Shown piece after piece: positions 51,600-60,637 of a stretch of 64,000 nucleotides of DNA (positions are counted from its first letter, which is position 1; the number at the start of each line of letters is the position of its first letter). This DNA is from Smittia aterrima (taxonomy: Eukaryota; Arthropoda; Insecta; Diptera; Chironomidae): assembly GCA_033063855.1 (NCBI GenBank), contig CP093830.1:15562854-15626853 (forward strand), in the 5' to 3' direction. Below the pieces are notes generated by a model. That model was not told where the DNA came from and did no database searches. It saw nothing but the letters and a program-made list of their open reading frames with translations. Position numbers and translations under genes: made by a program.

Positions 51600-52270
51600 A
51601 AATAACTCAGAAAAAAGATGGCAGCCATCTTGAAAATCGGAAGCGATAAAACGTGGTGATTGAAAAATCATAAGGCATAGCCACCATATGCGAGAAAGAG
51701 AGAGCGATGCTTCAACGCATCGGTCCAATAAGTCGAATAATCAGGATTCAACGAAGAAAAATTATTTTGTAGAAATAATATTTTTCGCACTTTCCCAAGG
51801 ATTGATGAATCACAGCGAATCTCTTAAGGATTAAGCTGAATCCAAATGGCGAACCAGAGATTTCTATCGACGTAAGCGAAAAAGAAATTTTTAAGTTTGA
51901 AAAAACGTGGGTCGGCCATCTTGGAAATCGGAAGCGATGAAACATGTGGTGATGTAAAATCAAAGGCATAGCCGCCACATGCGAGAAAGGGAGAGCGATG
52001 TTTAAACGCATCGGTCCGACGTGTTGAATAAACAGACTTCAGCAATAAAAAATATTAATTTGAAGAAAAAAAATATTTTTACTTTCTCAAGGATTGTGGA
52101 ATCACAGCGAAAATCTTAAGAATTTAGCTGAAACAAGTGGCGAACCGGAATATTCGATCGATGCAAGCGAGAGAGAAATTCTAAGTTTGAAAAAACGAGG
52201 GTCGGCCATCTTGAAAATCGGAAGCGATAAATCATATGGTGTTGGAAAGAATAATAACGGTTATTTTCGA
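51600..52270 (+). repeat. Three diverged repeats of about 290 bp in the retroelement leader
   Basis: Units are marked by GGCCATCTTGAAAATCGGAAG or close forms near 51621, 51912 and 52201, with flanking text such as GCGAACC, GCGAGAAAG and CGCATCGGTCC also shared. They lie between the primer-binding site and gag. They are non-coding and could include packaging or translation signals. Confidence 0.85.
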
Positions 52271-53572
52271 AAAGAAGTGAAAAGTTAACGTTTTATTTTC
52301 AAATCGATACCGAAAATTGAAAAACGCCATCTAGCGGCGAACTTCGAAAACTTCTCCAAGTAAAAACGCCATCTACCGTGTAGCATTCAGTGGTGAATAT
52401 TTCACCACTCGAACCAAGCTCTAGTACGACAGCGAATTACAGGACTAGTAGACCCGAAGGATGATACTCAACTCATTCGTAAATGAACCTTTGGAAACGC
52501 AGGAAGCCAAAGCTAAATACGAATTTATCAAGAAAATTTAAATTTTTTTTCAAAGTGACGCGAGTGAACCAAAATCATCCAGAAGGATTATCAACCCAAA
52601 ATTGAACAAAGGTACGGTTAATTGAGAACAAAAACATTGAAGACCCACAAATCCCCGTAATCAATTAATTGGAAATGGCGGAATAAAATGCAAATGGCGT
52701 ACTCGAACGCCACGTCTTTGTACCGAAAGTTTCCTATTCCCTCCTCGTAATTTATCATTGATTGATAGATCACACGTTCAGGAAAATTTAAAGCATTATC
52801 CCCCATGAACAAATTATTGGAGAGGGCAAAAACAAAGGCATACGGCATACCCGAATGTCGCAGCTTTGAATCGCAAGTTGTCCGATTCCCTGTCGATAAA
52901 CCATCATGGATCTGTGAACCACATGATTAGGGAAACCCTAAGCATAAAATTTTTCCACCTAAGGGAAACAGAAAGCTAATCTTCAACAAGGAACCGGCCA
53001 ACAAACGAAATCGTTAACTTCTAACAAGAGAAAACTAACGAGCTATGTTTTGCCTCTTTTAGATACTCACAAACGAACAATTCAACTTTAAGAGACGACA
53101 ACTCAAGTCAAACCTTAAAGGTAAGAATCCATGAAGTGAGAAACAAGAACAAGCCCAATAGGGAAGAGTAGAGACAAACGACACTCCTTCTCCTTATGAA
53201 CTTTTCTTACTTCCGCCCAGAGATCAGATAAGTAACGTTAGTTTATCTACTCATTTTCGTATAGAGAGAACATCAAAAAGAGAACAGGTCACTCGCATTC
53301 TAAACATCAGAATCCTGACAATCAGTTCGATCAACGTGAGCCTAAAAACCACGATTACATCGAATTAAAAAGAGACATTTTGTAAAAGACGGAAAGAAAC
53401 ACAGAATCCGAGATCTTGGAAAAGACCTCACAGATTGTACATACTTTCTTCCGTCAAATACAAAATAAACAACAACCAGGACAACACGAAACCCTGGTTA
53501 ACAATCGTAAGCTCCCTCTTGTTATAAATTAACTCTATAGAAACTTACGTTCAAAGTTACCGTTCCCTCTAG
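52271..53572 (+). other. Remaining untranslated leader of the retroelement
   Basis: 1.3 kb without a convincing ORF. At 52389-52409 there is a perfect 9-bp stem with a 3-nt loop (AGTGGTGAA, TAT, TTCACCACT). A long leader before gag is unusual for this group. Confidence 0.6.
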
Positions 53573-55300
53573 ATGATGCCGAACTCAAGCGGCAAAGGAG
53601 TTAGACCAACAACTCGCCAGTTGACAGCGTCAATCAGAGGAACCTCGGAAACTCCAGATGATGTTGGAAACGAGGGTAGCGATAAAAGTTCACAACAAGA
53701 ACAGAAGAAGACATCCTCATATCCAGTAAGAGGATCGCAGAGACAGAGAAACTTGGCACCGTTGCACGAGGAGGAAGAAGACTCAAACTCCTCAGACGAC
53801 GACAACGAATCCACTTCAGATTCCATGCCAATACTGGAGGAATCTCCTGAATCGATTAAACGTCGAGCAGAAGAACACACAAGCGGAGTAATCGCTCAAG
53901 ACTCCTTCATTACGGAACGAAGAAGACGCCAAAACAAATCTCAAGCCTCCCATCACTCAAGCAGTGACAGCTCAGACAACGAAGCTCCATCAGAGAACGA
54001 AGTAGAACCAAGCATTGTCAACATCGCAAATCCCTCAACCACTCAGGGGACAGGAGTTCAATTATCTCCAGAAGAAGAAGAAATGCTCGCATACTTCAGA
54101 TCCTTTCAAGAAGGGAGAAACGCCACGGCGCCGAAACGAACTCTCGTCGACAAAAGCTCGGAGAGAAACGCAACTAACATGAAGAACGCCTGTTTCTCCT
54201 TCCGTCCAACAGACAAGGAATTCGGGAAACAAAATTCAACATCCAACAACGTTCAGACAGGAAACGACGCCGACCGCGGAATAAACGAGAGAGGCGACCG
54301 ACCTTCTAGAAGAAACACTATGACAAACTTCGGATACGACTCCAGAGCCATAGATCAAGAAACGGAAGCAAATCAACAAACGGGAGAATATGCGTTCGAC
54401 AGCTGCAACAAACAGTCTGGCTCACAGAAAGAAATCCAGGAGTTTAAAGTTTCAAATTTTCCCAAAATGACAGCATTCCCAACGAACTGCGCAGCCAAAT
54501 CACGTATTTACCAATGGCTCACTTGGAGAAAAACATTCGAGTCAGGCTGTCGTGTCTCCAAATGTCCTCCAGCTCTCATTACTGACATGCTACTTCTCAA
54601 CGGAGGAGCAGAACTCGCTGATTTAATTTACACTAGCAGCTTTTGGTACCAAGGCATAGACGGAAACACATTGCTCGCGGAACTAGACGGACATTTCAAG
54701 AAGAGCGCGGACGAATTTACGGAAACAAGAGCGTTCTTTAATCTTAAACAAGAGAAGTACGAATCAATTCATACATTCTTGATCCGCGCAAAGAAGTTAG
54801 CGCAAGTAGCGAATATTCACAACGACAAACACCTCAGAGTCATCATCCTTGAAGGAATGACGGACCGCAAAATCGCTGAGTACGCTACAATGGCTGAAAC
54901 CGATCTGGACCAAACAATCCAAATGGCAGCACGACGAGAAGCCGGAACGCCCGCTCAAAACTCCAACAAGATTAATCCTCTAGAATCAGAGGACAAAGGA
55001 AAATCTTTCAACAAAGTCAAAAGCGGAAACAACCGCCAAGTCCGAGTCATGGAAGTTCGAGAAAAGCGTGGCGGCAGTCTCAAACGCAAAAGAGATACAA
55101 AACCTCTGACGCGCCTTACGAATCAATGCACAAAATGCGGACGGAGCACACATAAGGACAACTTATGTCCTGCCAAAGACGAAAACTGTCGATTCTGCGG
55201 CAAAGTCGGCCACTTCCAGCCTTGCTGTGAAGATTATAAAACCAGCAGAGACAAGGTAAAAGGGAAAGCGGTGGAACCTTCTGTAGAAAAAGCAGCATAA
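53573..55300 (+). CDS. gag: Retrotransposon Gag polyprotein
   Basis: 575 codons from an ATG-ATG start to a TAA. The first third is Ser/Glu/Asp-rich and low-complexity. Residues about 300-470 form a compact helical Gag-like core (starting near MTAFPTNCAAKS, with ILEGMTDRKIAEYA later). Two CCHC zinc knuckles (C-x2-C-x4-H-x4-C) follow at about 519-532 and 539-552. This is the structural protein that forms particles and binds the element's RNA. The final 15 codons may be replaced by Pol in a spliced transcript (see 55256-55446). Frame is intact. Confidence 0.9.
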   Translation: MMPNSSGKGVRPTTRQLTASIRGTSETPDDVGNEGSDKSSQQEQKKTSSYPVRGSQRQRNLAPLHEEEEDSNSSDDDNESTSDSMPILEESPESIKRRAEEHTSGVIAQDSFITERRRRQNKSQASHHSSSDSSDNEAPSENEVEPSIVNIANPSTTQGTGVQLSPEEEEMLAYFRSFQEGRNATAPKRTLVDKSSERNATNMKNACFSFRPTDKEFGKQNSTSNNVQTGNDADRGINERGDRPSRRNTMTNFGYDSRAIDQETEANQQTGEYAFDSCNKQSGSQKEIQEFKVSNFPKMTAFPTNCAAKSRIYQWLTWRKTFESGCRVSKCPPALITDMLLLNGGAELADLIYTSSFWYQGIDGNTLLAELDGHFKKSADEFTETRAFFNLKQEKYESIHTFLIRAKKLAQVANIHNDKHLRVIILEGMTDRKIAEYATMAETDLDQTIQMAARREAGTPAQNSNKINPLESEDKGKSFNKVKSGNNRQVRVMEVREKRGGSLKRKRDTKPLTRLTNQCTKCGRSTHKDNLCPAKDENCRFCGKVGHFQPCCEDYKTSRDKVKGKAVEPSVEKAA

Positions 55301-55446
55301 ATAACAATTTATATCTTGATACAGGAAGGGAAGAAATCTCTTCATGTAGATCTATCACAATGTTGCGATAATTTAACAGAATAAATCGTTTATTTTCTTC
55401 TCACGAAAGCAGAAATCTAAAAGTTCTTTTATTCATTAACTTCCAG
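55256..55446 (+). other. Predicted intron between gag and pol
   Basis: Gag codon AAG is followed by gtaaaa (donor at 55256). An AT-rich 191-nt stretch ends in a pyrimidine-rich acceptor (ttcttttattcattaacttccag) at 55446. Both borders fall between codons, and the sequence after the acceptor is in the open pol frame, which is otherwise closed upstream by stops. gag (frame 2) and pol (frame 1) do not overlap, so a ribosomal frameshift cannot simply link them. Splicing is inferred from signals only. Confidence 0.5.
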
Positions 55447-58400
55447 TTATGCGAAACAAAAAGCGTTGAAACAGAAGCTGAAAAGATCTCAGAACAGAAT
55501 AATGAGGGAATCAGCGACAACGTCACCGAAGCAAGCAACTCACGGGAAGTTCTAAATCTAGCGATACCACGCCAGAATACCTCCAACACGATTCCAAGTC
55601 AGAAGCAGACGCAAGTTCAACCGGAGAAACCTTCAGGAAGGAAAAGGCCATTCCATAGCAGAAGAGCCTCACCAGGCGAAATTCTCTTGAGAAAGCAAAC
55701 ATCAACCCTCAACATCGGAGAACTTAACTTCAAGCACTGCACAAGCTTAAATGCTACGGAGCTCGAAAAGGTGAAAGATCTTTTTGGAAGATCAGAATCC
55801 CGAATTAACGAAAGTCGACTCAGAATGCTCCGCTCAAAACCCCAATGGATATGCTCTCAATCCAAAGAAGATATCATGAACGCAAATTCAAACGATAAAA
55901 GAGCAAGATTCCACTACGCTTCCTCCGTAACCCCGGACGCAATAATGGAAGAACTGTCAGAACCCGAAAACGACACCACAACGTCACAAGATAACGAATC
56001 AGACAACAGTACTTACAACGTATTGACTGTCGAGACAACCACCTTACAAGAAGACCGGTCGCTGGGAAAAGAATCAGTCTTCATGATGTTTCGAGTAGGA
56101 GGCGCACCAATAAGAATGCTAATAGACTCAGGCTCGGATATATGTATCTTAAGCTCAGCAGACTACAAAGCAAACAGGAACAGGATGCAACACACACAAA
56201 TTAAAGTGAAAACAGTCCTCCAAGCCTACGCCCAAGGGAAAAGATTGAAGGTATTGACCGAATTCTCCGCGGTAATTCAACCACAAGACCACCCGGAAAA
56301 GAAAGTATGCGCTCACTTCGTAGTCATTGAGAACGGAACATCATCTATCGTGGGAAGAGCAGCAGCTCTGCTCCTACAGGTTTTGCAAATCAACAACTCT
56401 GCGACTCTAACGAGAGACATACCCTTCAAGTCGGTAAACGAGATCAAGCTAAAGAAAGAATTCCCGAAGATGCCCTGCGATCCAGTGAAATTCGACATAA
56501 AGCCCGACGCAACGCCGAGCCACTACACATTCTACAGTGTACCTCTTGCACAACGAGGGGAAGCTAGACAAAAACTGACCAAAATGATCGAAGAAGGCAT
56601 CATTGAAAGGGTGACAAAGGCACCTACCTTCATCTCAGGAATGATGGCAGTACAGAAAGAAAAGGCAGACGGATCAATGACATTCAGACTCGTAGTAGCC
56701 CTAGGCCACGTTAACAAGTTTATCAACCGTCAATTCCATATTATGCCTCATGCAGACCAACTCCTAAACAGCCTTGCAAAATCTGTATATTTCTCGAAAT
56801 TCGATCTGACTAGTGCATTCCACCACATCGAACTAAGTGAAGAGTCAAGACATCTAACGACCTTTATGACGGACATGGGAATGTTCCAATTTAGAAGACT
56901 TCCTTTCGGCATCAATGTAGCACCAGAAATCTTTCAAAGGGAAATGAATAAAATCTTCGAAGGAATCCCAAACGTAATCGTCTTTATGGACGATATCCTC
57001 GTCCACGGAGAAACTAAAGAAGAAACCTCTAGAACAACCGAGCTAGTCGAGAATATCCTACGGGAAAACAACTTGACTATTAACGAAGAAAAAACGGAGA
57101 AACTAGTAACAGAAACAAAATTTCTCGGCTACAAAATCTCAAGCAAAGGTGTGAGCATTTCCGACGCCAAGAAGAAAACGATCATGAACTTCCGTAGACC
57201 AGAAACCGTCACTGAAGCCAAATCCTTTATCGGATTAATAAGCTACAACAGAAAGTTTCTCCCAGATATCGCGGGCGACCTTAGAGTAATCCAAAACGAA
57301 ATAACACGCGTAGAGAAAACTCTAGCTCCAGTAGTGGCAAAATCTACCGCAGCTAAACGAATCGCCAGCGCAAATCGAGGAAGAGCAAAACTGGTTTGGA
57401 CAGAAGAACTGGAATCAACCTTTGTATCGATAAAGAACGAAATCGCATCCAACGAAAAGTATTGCGCGTTCTTCGACGAAGAAAAATACCCCGTGCTCTA
57501 TACTGACGCGGGTCCCTACGCACTAGGAGCCGTACTCACCCAAAGATTATACGAAGAAGAACATTTGAATTCTGCAGACGATAAATTCATTATCGCGCAC
57601 GCTTCTAGAGTTCTAACACCAACAGAATGCAGATATTCCCAGAGCCAAAAAGAAGCGCTCGCAGTCGTCTGGGGCACAGAATACTTCCATTATTACCTCC
57701 TAGGACGTAAATTCTCTATCGCAACAGACTCTGAAGGAATCTCCTTCCTGTTGAAAAAGGATCAGAACGCCACGAAACGCATCACATCAAGAGCTGACGG
57801 CTGGAAACTCCGCCTAGGAATATTTAATTACAAAATGGAGAATGTAAGCGGAAGCCGCAACATCGCAGACTCGAACTCGAGGCTTATACCTAGAGACGAA
57901 TCCATTAACGATGACAATGAATCCAAACTCGCAAGCGATACTTTCGTAAACGCAATCCTCGAGAACGAAGAACCAGACGCAGACTCTCTATCAATTGAAG
58001 ATATTCGAGCAGAAACCATATCGGACAAGACATTAATTGAAGTGAAATCCTCACTAGACTCAAATATCTGGCCCACACACCTGAAAGAATACGAGAGTAT
58101 CAGAAACGAACTGTCAATCGAAAACGAGATCATCCTAAGAGGCACGAAGATAGTTATACCAACATCCCTTCAGAGCGCAGCGGTAAAAATCGCACATAAA
58201 GGACATCCAAATAATAGATCTACAGTCGAGATTCTGAAAAATCGTCTTTGGTGGCCCAAATTATCAAGAGATGCAAACAGATTCTGCTCAGCATGCCGTG
58301 ATTGTGTACTCAACTCAGGTACAAGAAGACCACCACCGGTCATCCCTACCGCAACAACCTCCAACGTCTGGGAGAACTTAGCCGTAGACCACGTCGGTCC

Positions 58401-59343
58401 TTACGCGATGTACGGAGGCATGTCCCTCTTCACGTTAGTCGACTACACATCAAGATACACACTGGTAGCCTCTGTCAAAAGCACAAGCTTCAGAGACTTC
58501 AAACCCCACCTAGTCTCGTACTTCAATACGTTTGGAAATCCCAAGACTATCAGGGCTGACAATGGAACTTCGTTCGCCGGAGTGGACTTCAACAGATTCT
58601 GCGCAAGCAGGGGAATCAAAATCATATACGCAATCCCGCTGTACCCGAGATCTAACGGACTGATCGAGAACAGAAACAAAATGATTAAGAGAATCATGAA
58701 CATCGCTGACACCAGCGACAGAGACTGGCAAACAGTACTATCCGAGGGAGTGCGAGCTATGAACACTTCTCCATGCCGCATGACAAAGTTATCACCAGAA
58801 GAAATCTTCTTCAAACGCAAAATTTGTCGCGGACTCCCCCTAATCGACTTCAAGCCACTTGATATCAACTGGGACGAGTTAGCCATCAGAGATTTCGAGG
58901 AAAAGACAAAGAACGCTCTGTCAAGAAACAAACGCCAACGCGCAAGAATCCCCGAAATAAAAATCGGAGACGAAGTGTACTCGCTGAAAAATGGTCACGT
59001 CGACAAAGGAAAGTGCAAATACGACTCGGACCCCTGGCTAGTTATTGCCCAACTCGGCACCAACTACGCCATAAGACGAAACGAATCAATCCTACGTCGA
59101 AGCTCAGAGCATCTACTTCCTTGCGAAGGAGTAAGTTACGTTCCAGGAGAAACAACTCCAGAGGAAGAACATCAAATCGACGAAGATACCGAGCAATTGA
59201 TAGCACCGCCGGTCAACTCAGATTCTGAAAGCGAAACCGAACCCGACCGTCGACTAAGTCCAAACATTAGGAAATCCTCCAGAAATAGGAGAACAACTCA
59301 CAGAAAGGATTTTGTCTACTTCGCAAAGCAAGTATTCCAATAA
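55447..59343 (+). CDS. pol: Retrotransposon Pol polyprotein (protease, reverse transcriptase, RNase H, integrase)
   Basis: An open frame of 1298 codons from the predicted splice acceptor to TAA; no good ATG lies near its start. Numbering from 55447: aspartic protease with LIDSGSD, catalytic Asp about 227; reverse transcriptase with KFDLTSAFHH (first Asp), LPFGINVAPEIFQ and the FMDD active-site box (Asp 515-516); RNase H with YTDAGPYALGAVL, QKEALAVVW and the ADSNSRL Asp; integrase with an HHCC-type zinc segment (HKGH...CSACRDC) and a DDE triad at about 981, 1038 and 1074, with 35 residues between the last two. All catalytic positions are present, so it appears potentially functional. The C-terminus is basic and Ser/Arg-rich. 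The order PR-RT-RH-IN is that of Ty3/gypsy elements. Confidence 0.93.
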   Translation, partial: LCETKSVETEAEKISEQNNEGISDNVTEASNSREVLNLAIPRQNTSNTIPSQKQTQVQPEKPSGRKRPFHSRRASPGEILLRKQTSTLNIGELNFKHCTSLNATELEKVKDLFGRSESRINESRLRMLRSKPQWICSQSKEDIMNANSNDKRARFHYASSVTPDAIMEELSEPENDTTTSQDNESDNSTYNVLTVETTTLQEDRSLGKESVFMMFRVGGAPIRMLIDSGSDICILSSADYKANRNRMQHTQIKVKTVLQAYAQGKRLKVLTEFSAVIQPQDHPEKKVCAHFVVIENGTSSIVGRAAALLLQVLQINNSATLTRDIPFKSVNEIKLKKEFPKMPCDPVKFDIKPDATPSHYTFYSVPLAQRGEARQKLTKMIEEGIIERVTKAPTFISGMMAVQKEKADGSMTFRLVVALGHVNKFINRQFHIMPHADQLLNSLAKSVYFSKFDLTSAFHHIELSEESRHLTTFMTDMGMFQFRRLPFGINVAPEIFQREMNKIFEGIPNVIVFMDDILVHGETKEETSRTTELVENILRENNLTINEEKTEKLVTETKFLGYKISSKGVSISDAKKKTIMNFRRPETVTEAKSFIGLISYNRKFLPDIAGDLRVIQNEITRVEKTLAPVVAKSTAAKRIASANRGRAKLVWTEELESTFVSIKNEIASNEKYCAFFDEEKYPVLYTDAGPYALGAVLTQRLYEEEHLNSADDKFIIAHASRVLTPTECRYSQSQKEALAVVWGTEYFHYYLLGRKFSIATDSEGISFLLKKDQNATKRITSRADGWKLRLGIFNYKMENVSGSRNIADSNSRLIPRDESINDDNESKLASDTFVNAILENEEPDADSLSIEDIRAETISDKTLIEVKSSLDSNIWPTHLKEYESIRNELSIENEIILRGTKIVIPTSLQSAAVKIAHKGHPNNRSTVEILKNRLWWPKLSRDANRFCSACRDCVLNSGTRRPPPVIPTATTSNVWENLAVDHVGPYAMYGGMSLFTLVDYTSRYTLVASVKSTSFRDFKPHLVSYFNTFGNPKTIRADNGTSFAGVDFNRFCASRGIKIIYAIPLYPRSNGLIENRNKMIKRIMNIADTSDRDWQTVLSEGVRAMNTSPCRMTKLSPEEIFFKRKICRGLPLIDFKPLDINWDELAIRDFEEKTKNALSRNKRQRARIPEIKIGDEVYSLKNGHVDKGKCKYDSDPWLVIAQLGTNYAIRRNESILRRSSEHLLPCEGVSYVPGETTPEEEHQIDEDTEQLIAPPVNSDSESETEPDRRLSPNIRKSSRNRRTTHRKDFVYFAKQVFQ

Positions 59344-59455
59344 AAGTTTTTCCTTAAGCCTAAGTCTGTGTTATAACAACAAAACAGTCAATAAAGCTAC
59401 AGTTATACAACATAAACCATAAACTCTGATTCCGAAAAAGACGAGTTCAAAATCT

Positions 59456-60136
59456 TTATTTCAGAACAAGGGAGAATATTTCTTCTGAAATTTCCCCTTC
59501 AATCTGGTTGATACAAATGACAACTGTGATGATAGACACAGACAAAGCAAATGTGAAAACAATTCGCTTCAAGAGTAGATGCTTCGATATGATGATGAGA
59601 ATAATCAATCCAAAGACACCCAAGTGGGAATCTGTTGAAAGAAACGAAGAATGAACGAGACACTGAAAATAGATCGTTGATCACCAAAAGTTTTTAGTTA
59701 ACTTCATTTCGAATACCTTTCCATCTCCACCCAGATAATTTTTTATCGTTAAAAGATTCGTTCACCAGTTTTTCCTGCTAAATTGTGAACCTCCCCTATA
59801 ATGAACCAGAGCCAATGAAGCTAACTCGAGCTAACCATAAGTAGGAAAGTCATCAACAGCATGAGTCGAGCGTTGCAATAGAACAACGTTTGGATAAATT
59901 ACTTTTGCGATTGATTTATCTCCTTCATTAACAACGAAAGAGCAAGAATGCAGAGAAAGAATCAACTGAATAAGAAAAAAAAGTGCTGGAAAATTTTCCC
60001 CACCGATCAAGATCATGGCGATGACCTTGTGACATTGCTCTTCAATGATCAATGAATTCTTCATCGGCAACGACATGAAATACCAGAAGGCATGAGCATC
60101 CGTTATCATTAACATGACGATTGTTTTGATTTCCAC
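59456..60136 (-). pseudogene. Antisense, intron-containing fragment of an unrecognised membrane-protein gene inside the retroelement
   Basis: On the minus strand two exons fit together: about 59965-59836 and 59631-59456. The intron between them (59835-59632) has a gttagc donor and a tctttcaacag acceptor, and both borders are phase 1. The last exon encodes two hydrophobic segments (LGVFGLIILIIISKHLLL and RIVFTFALSVSIITVVICIN) and a short tail ending at a TAA that overlaps an AATAAA. The preceding exon (LILSLHSCSFVVNEGDK...) follows a cactttttttcttattcag acceptor. A third, more doubtful exon may end at CHK near 60024, giving a 59-nt intron. The shape is that of the C-terminus of a multi-pass membrane protein; a chemoreceptor is conceivable but not shown. 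It appears to be a captured host gene end, antisense to the element. Confidence 0.45.
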
Positions 60137-60292
60137 TGACGCGTCTCAAGTTACGATGTTCAGGCTTTGTTTTCGTCAGTCAATCGATACCAACGTCATT
60201 CGATCAAGAAAGCTGTCAGAAACGGATCGGCTGCGAATATAAATAAAGTTTTTTTCTAAAAACAAACTCGCGGGACTTATCAATTCATTTAC

Positions 60293-60637
60293 ATGATTTG
60301 TTGGAAGGCGTTGAGTAATGATCAGTTACAGTTGACTTCCTACTATCGTAAACACTGGATACATAAACCGCAACGAACCAGGGACGCATATAGAGCGTTT
60401 TCTGCAAAAGCTAGAGTCACATCCATTCAGGAAACTAAAGACCTAGAAGAACTACGCATAGAAGACAGACCGGCATACATTGATATCGTTGTAATAGACA
60501 ACGGCAGGGACATCGCCAGAAGAAGAACAATCTTAACTTCAAACGGGATCCGTCTTAGGATCTGCGAACTCAGAAGATTTCCCCACAACGACAGAAATAG
60601 ACGTCGAAACGAGCAACTGAGACCCCATCACAAATAA
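60293..60637 (+). CDS. Small sense ORF downstream of pol, function unknown
   Basis: ATG-initiated, 114 codons, in the retroelement tail. A TATAAATA lies 55 nt upstream. The protein is charged, with DIVVIDNGRDIARRRTILTS in the middle and a strongly basic C-terminus (NDRNRRRNEQ). Codon style is like gag and pol rather than the host intergenic DNA. There is no signal peptide or TM segment, so it is not an obvious envelope. I do not recognise it; it may be an accessory protein or a remnant. Confidence 0.4.
   Translation: MICWKALSNDQLQLTSYYRKHWIHKPQRTRDAYRAFSAKARVTSIQETKDLEELRIEDRPAYIDIVVIDNGRDIARRRTILTSNGIRLRICELRRFPHNDRNRRRNEQLRPHHK

Noticed and set aside
58443..58931. 162-codon minus-strand ORF opposite integrase
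   Set aside because: Antisense shadow of the conserved integrase core on the plus strand.
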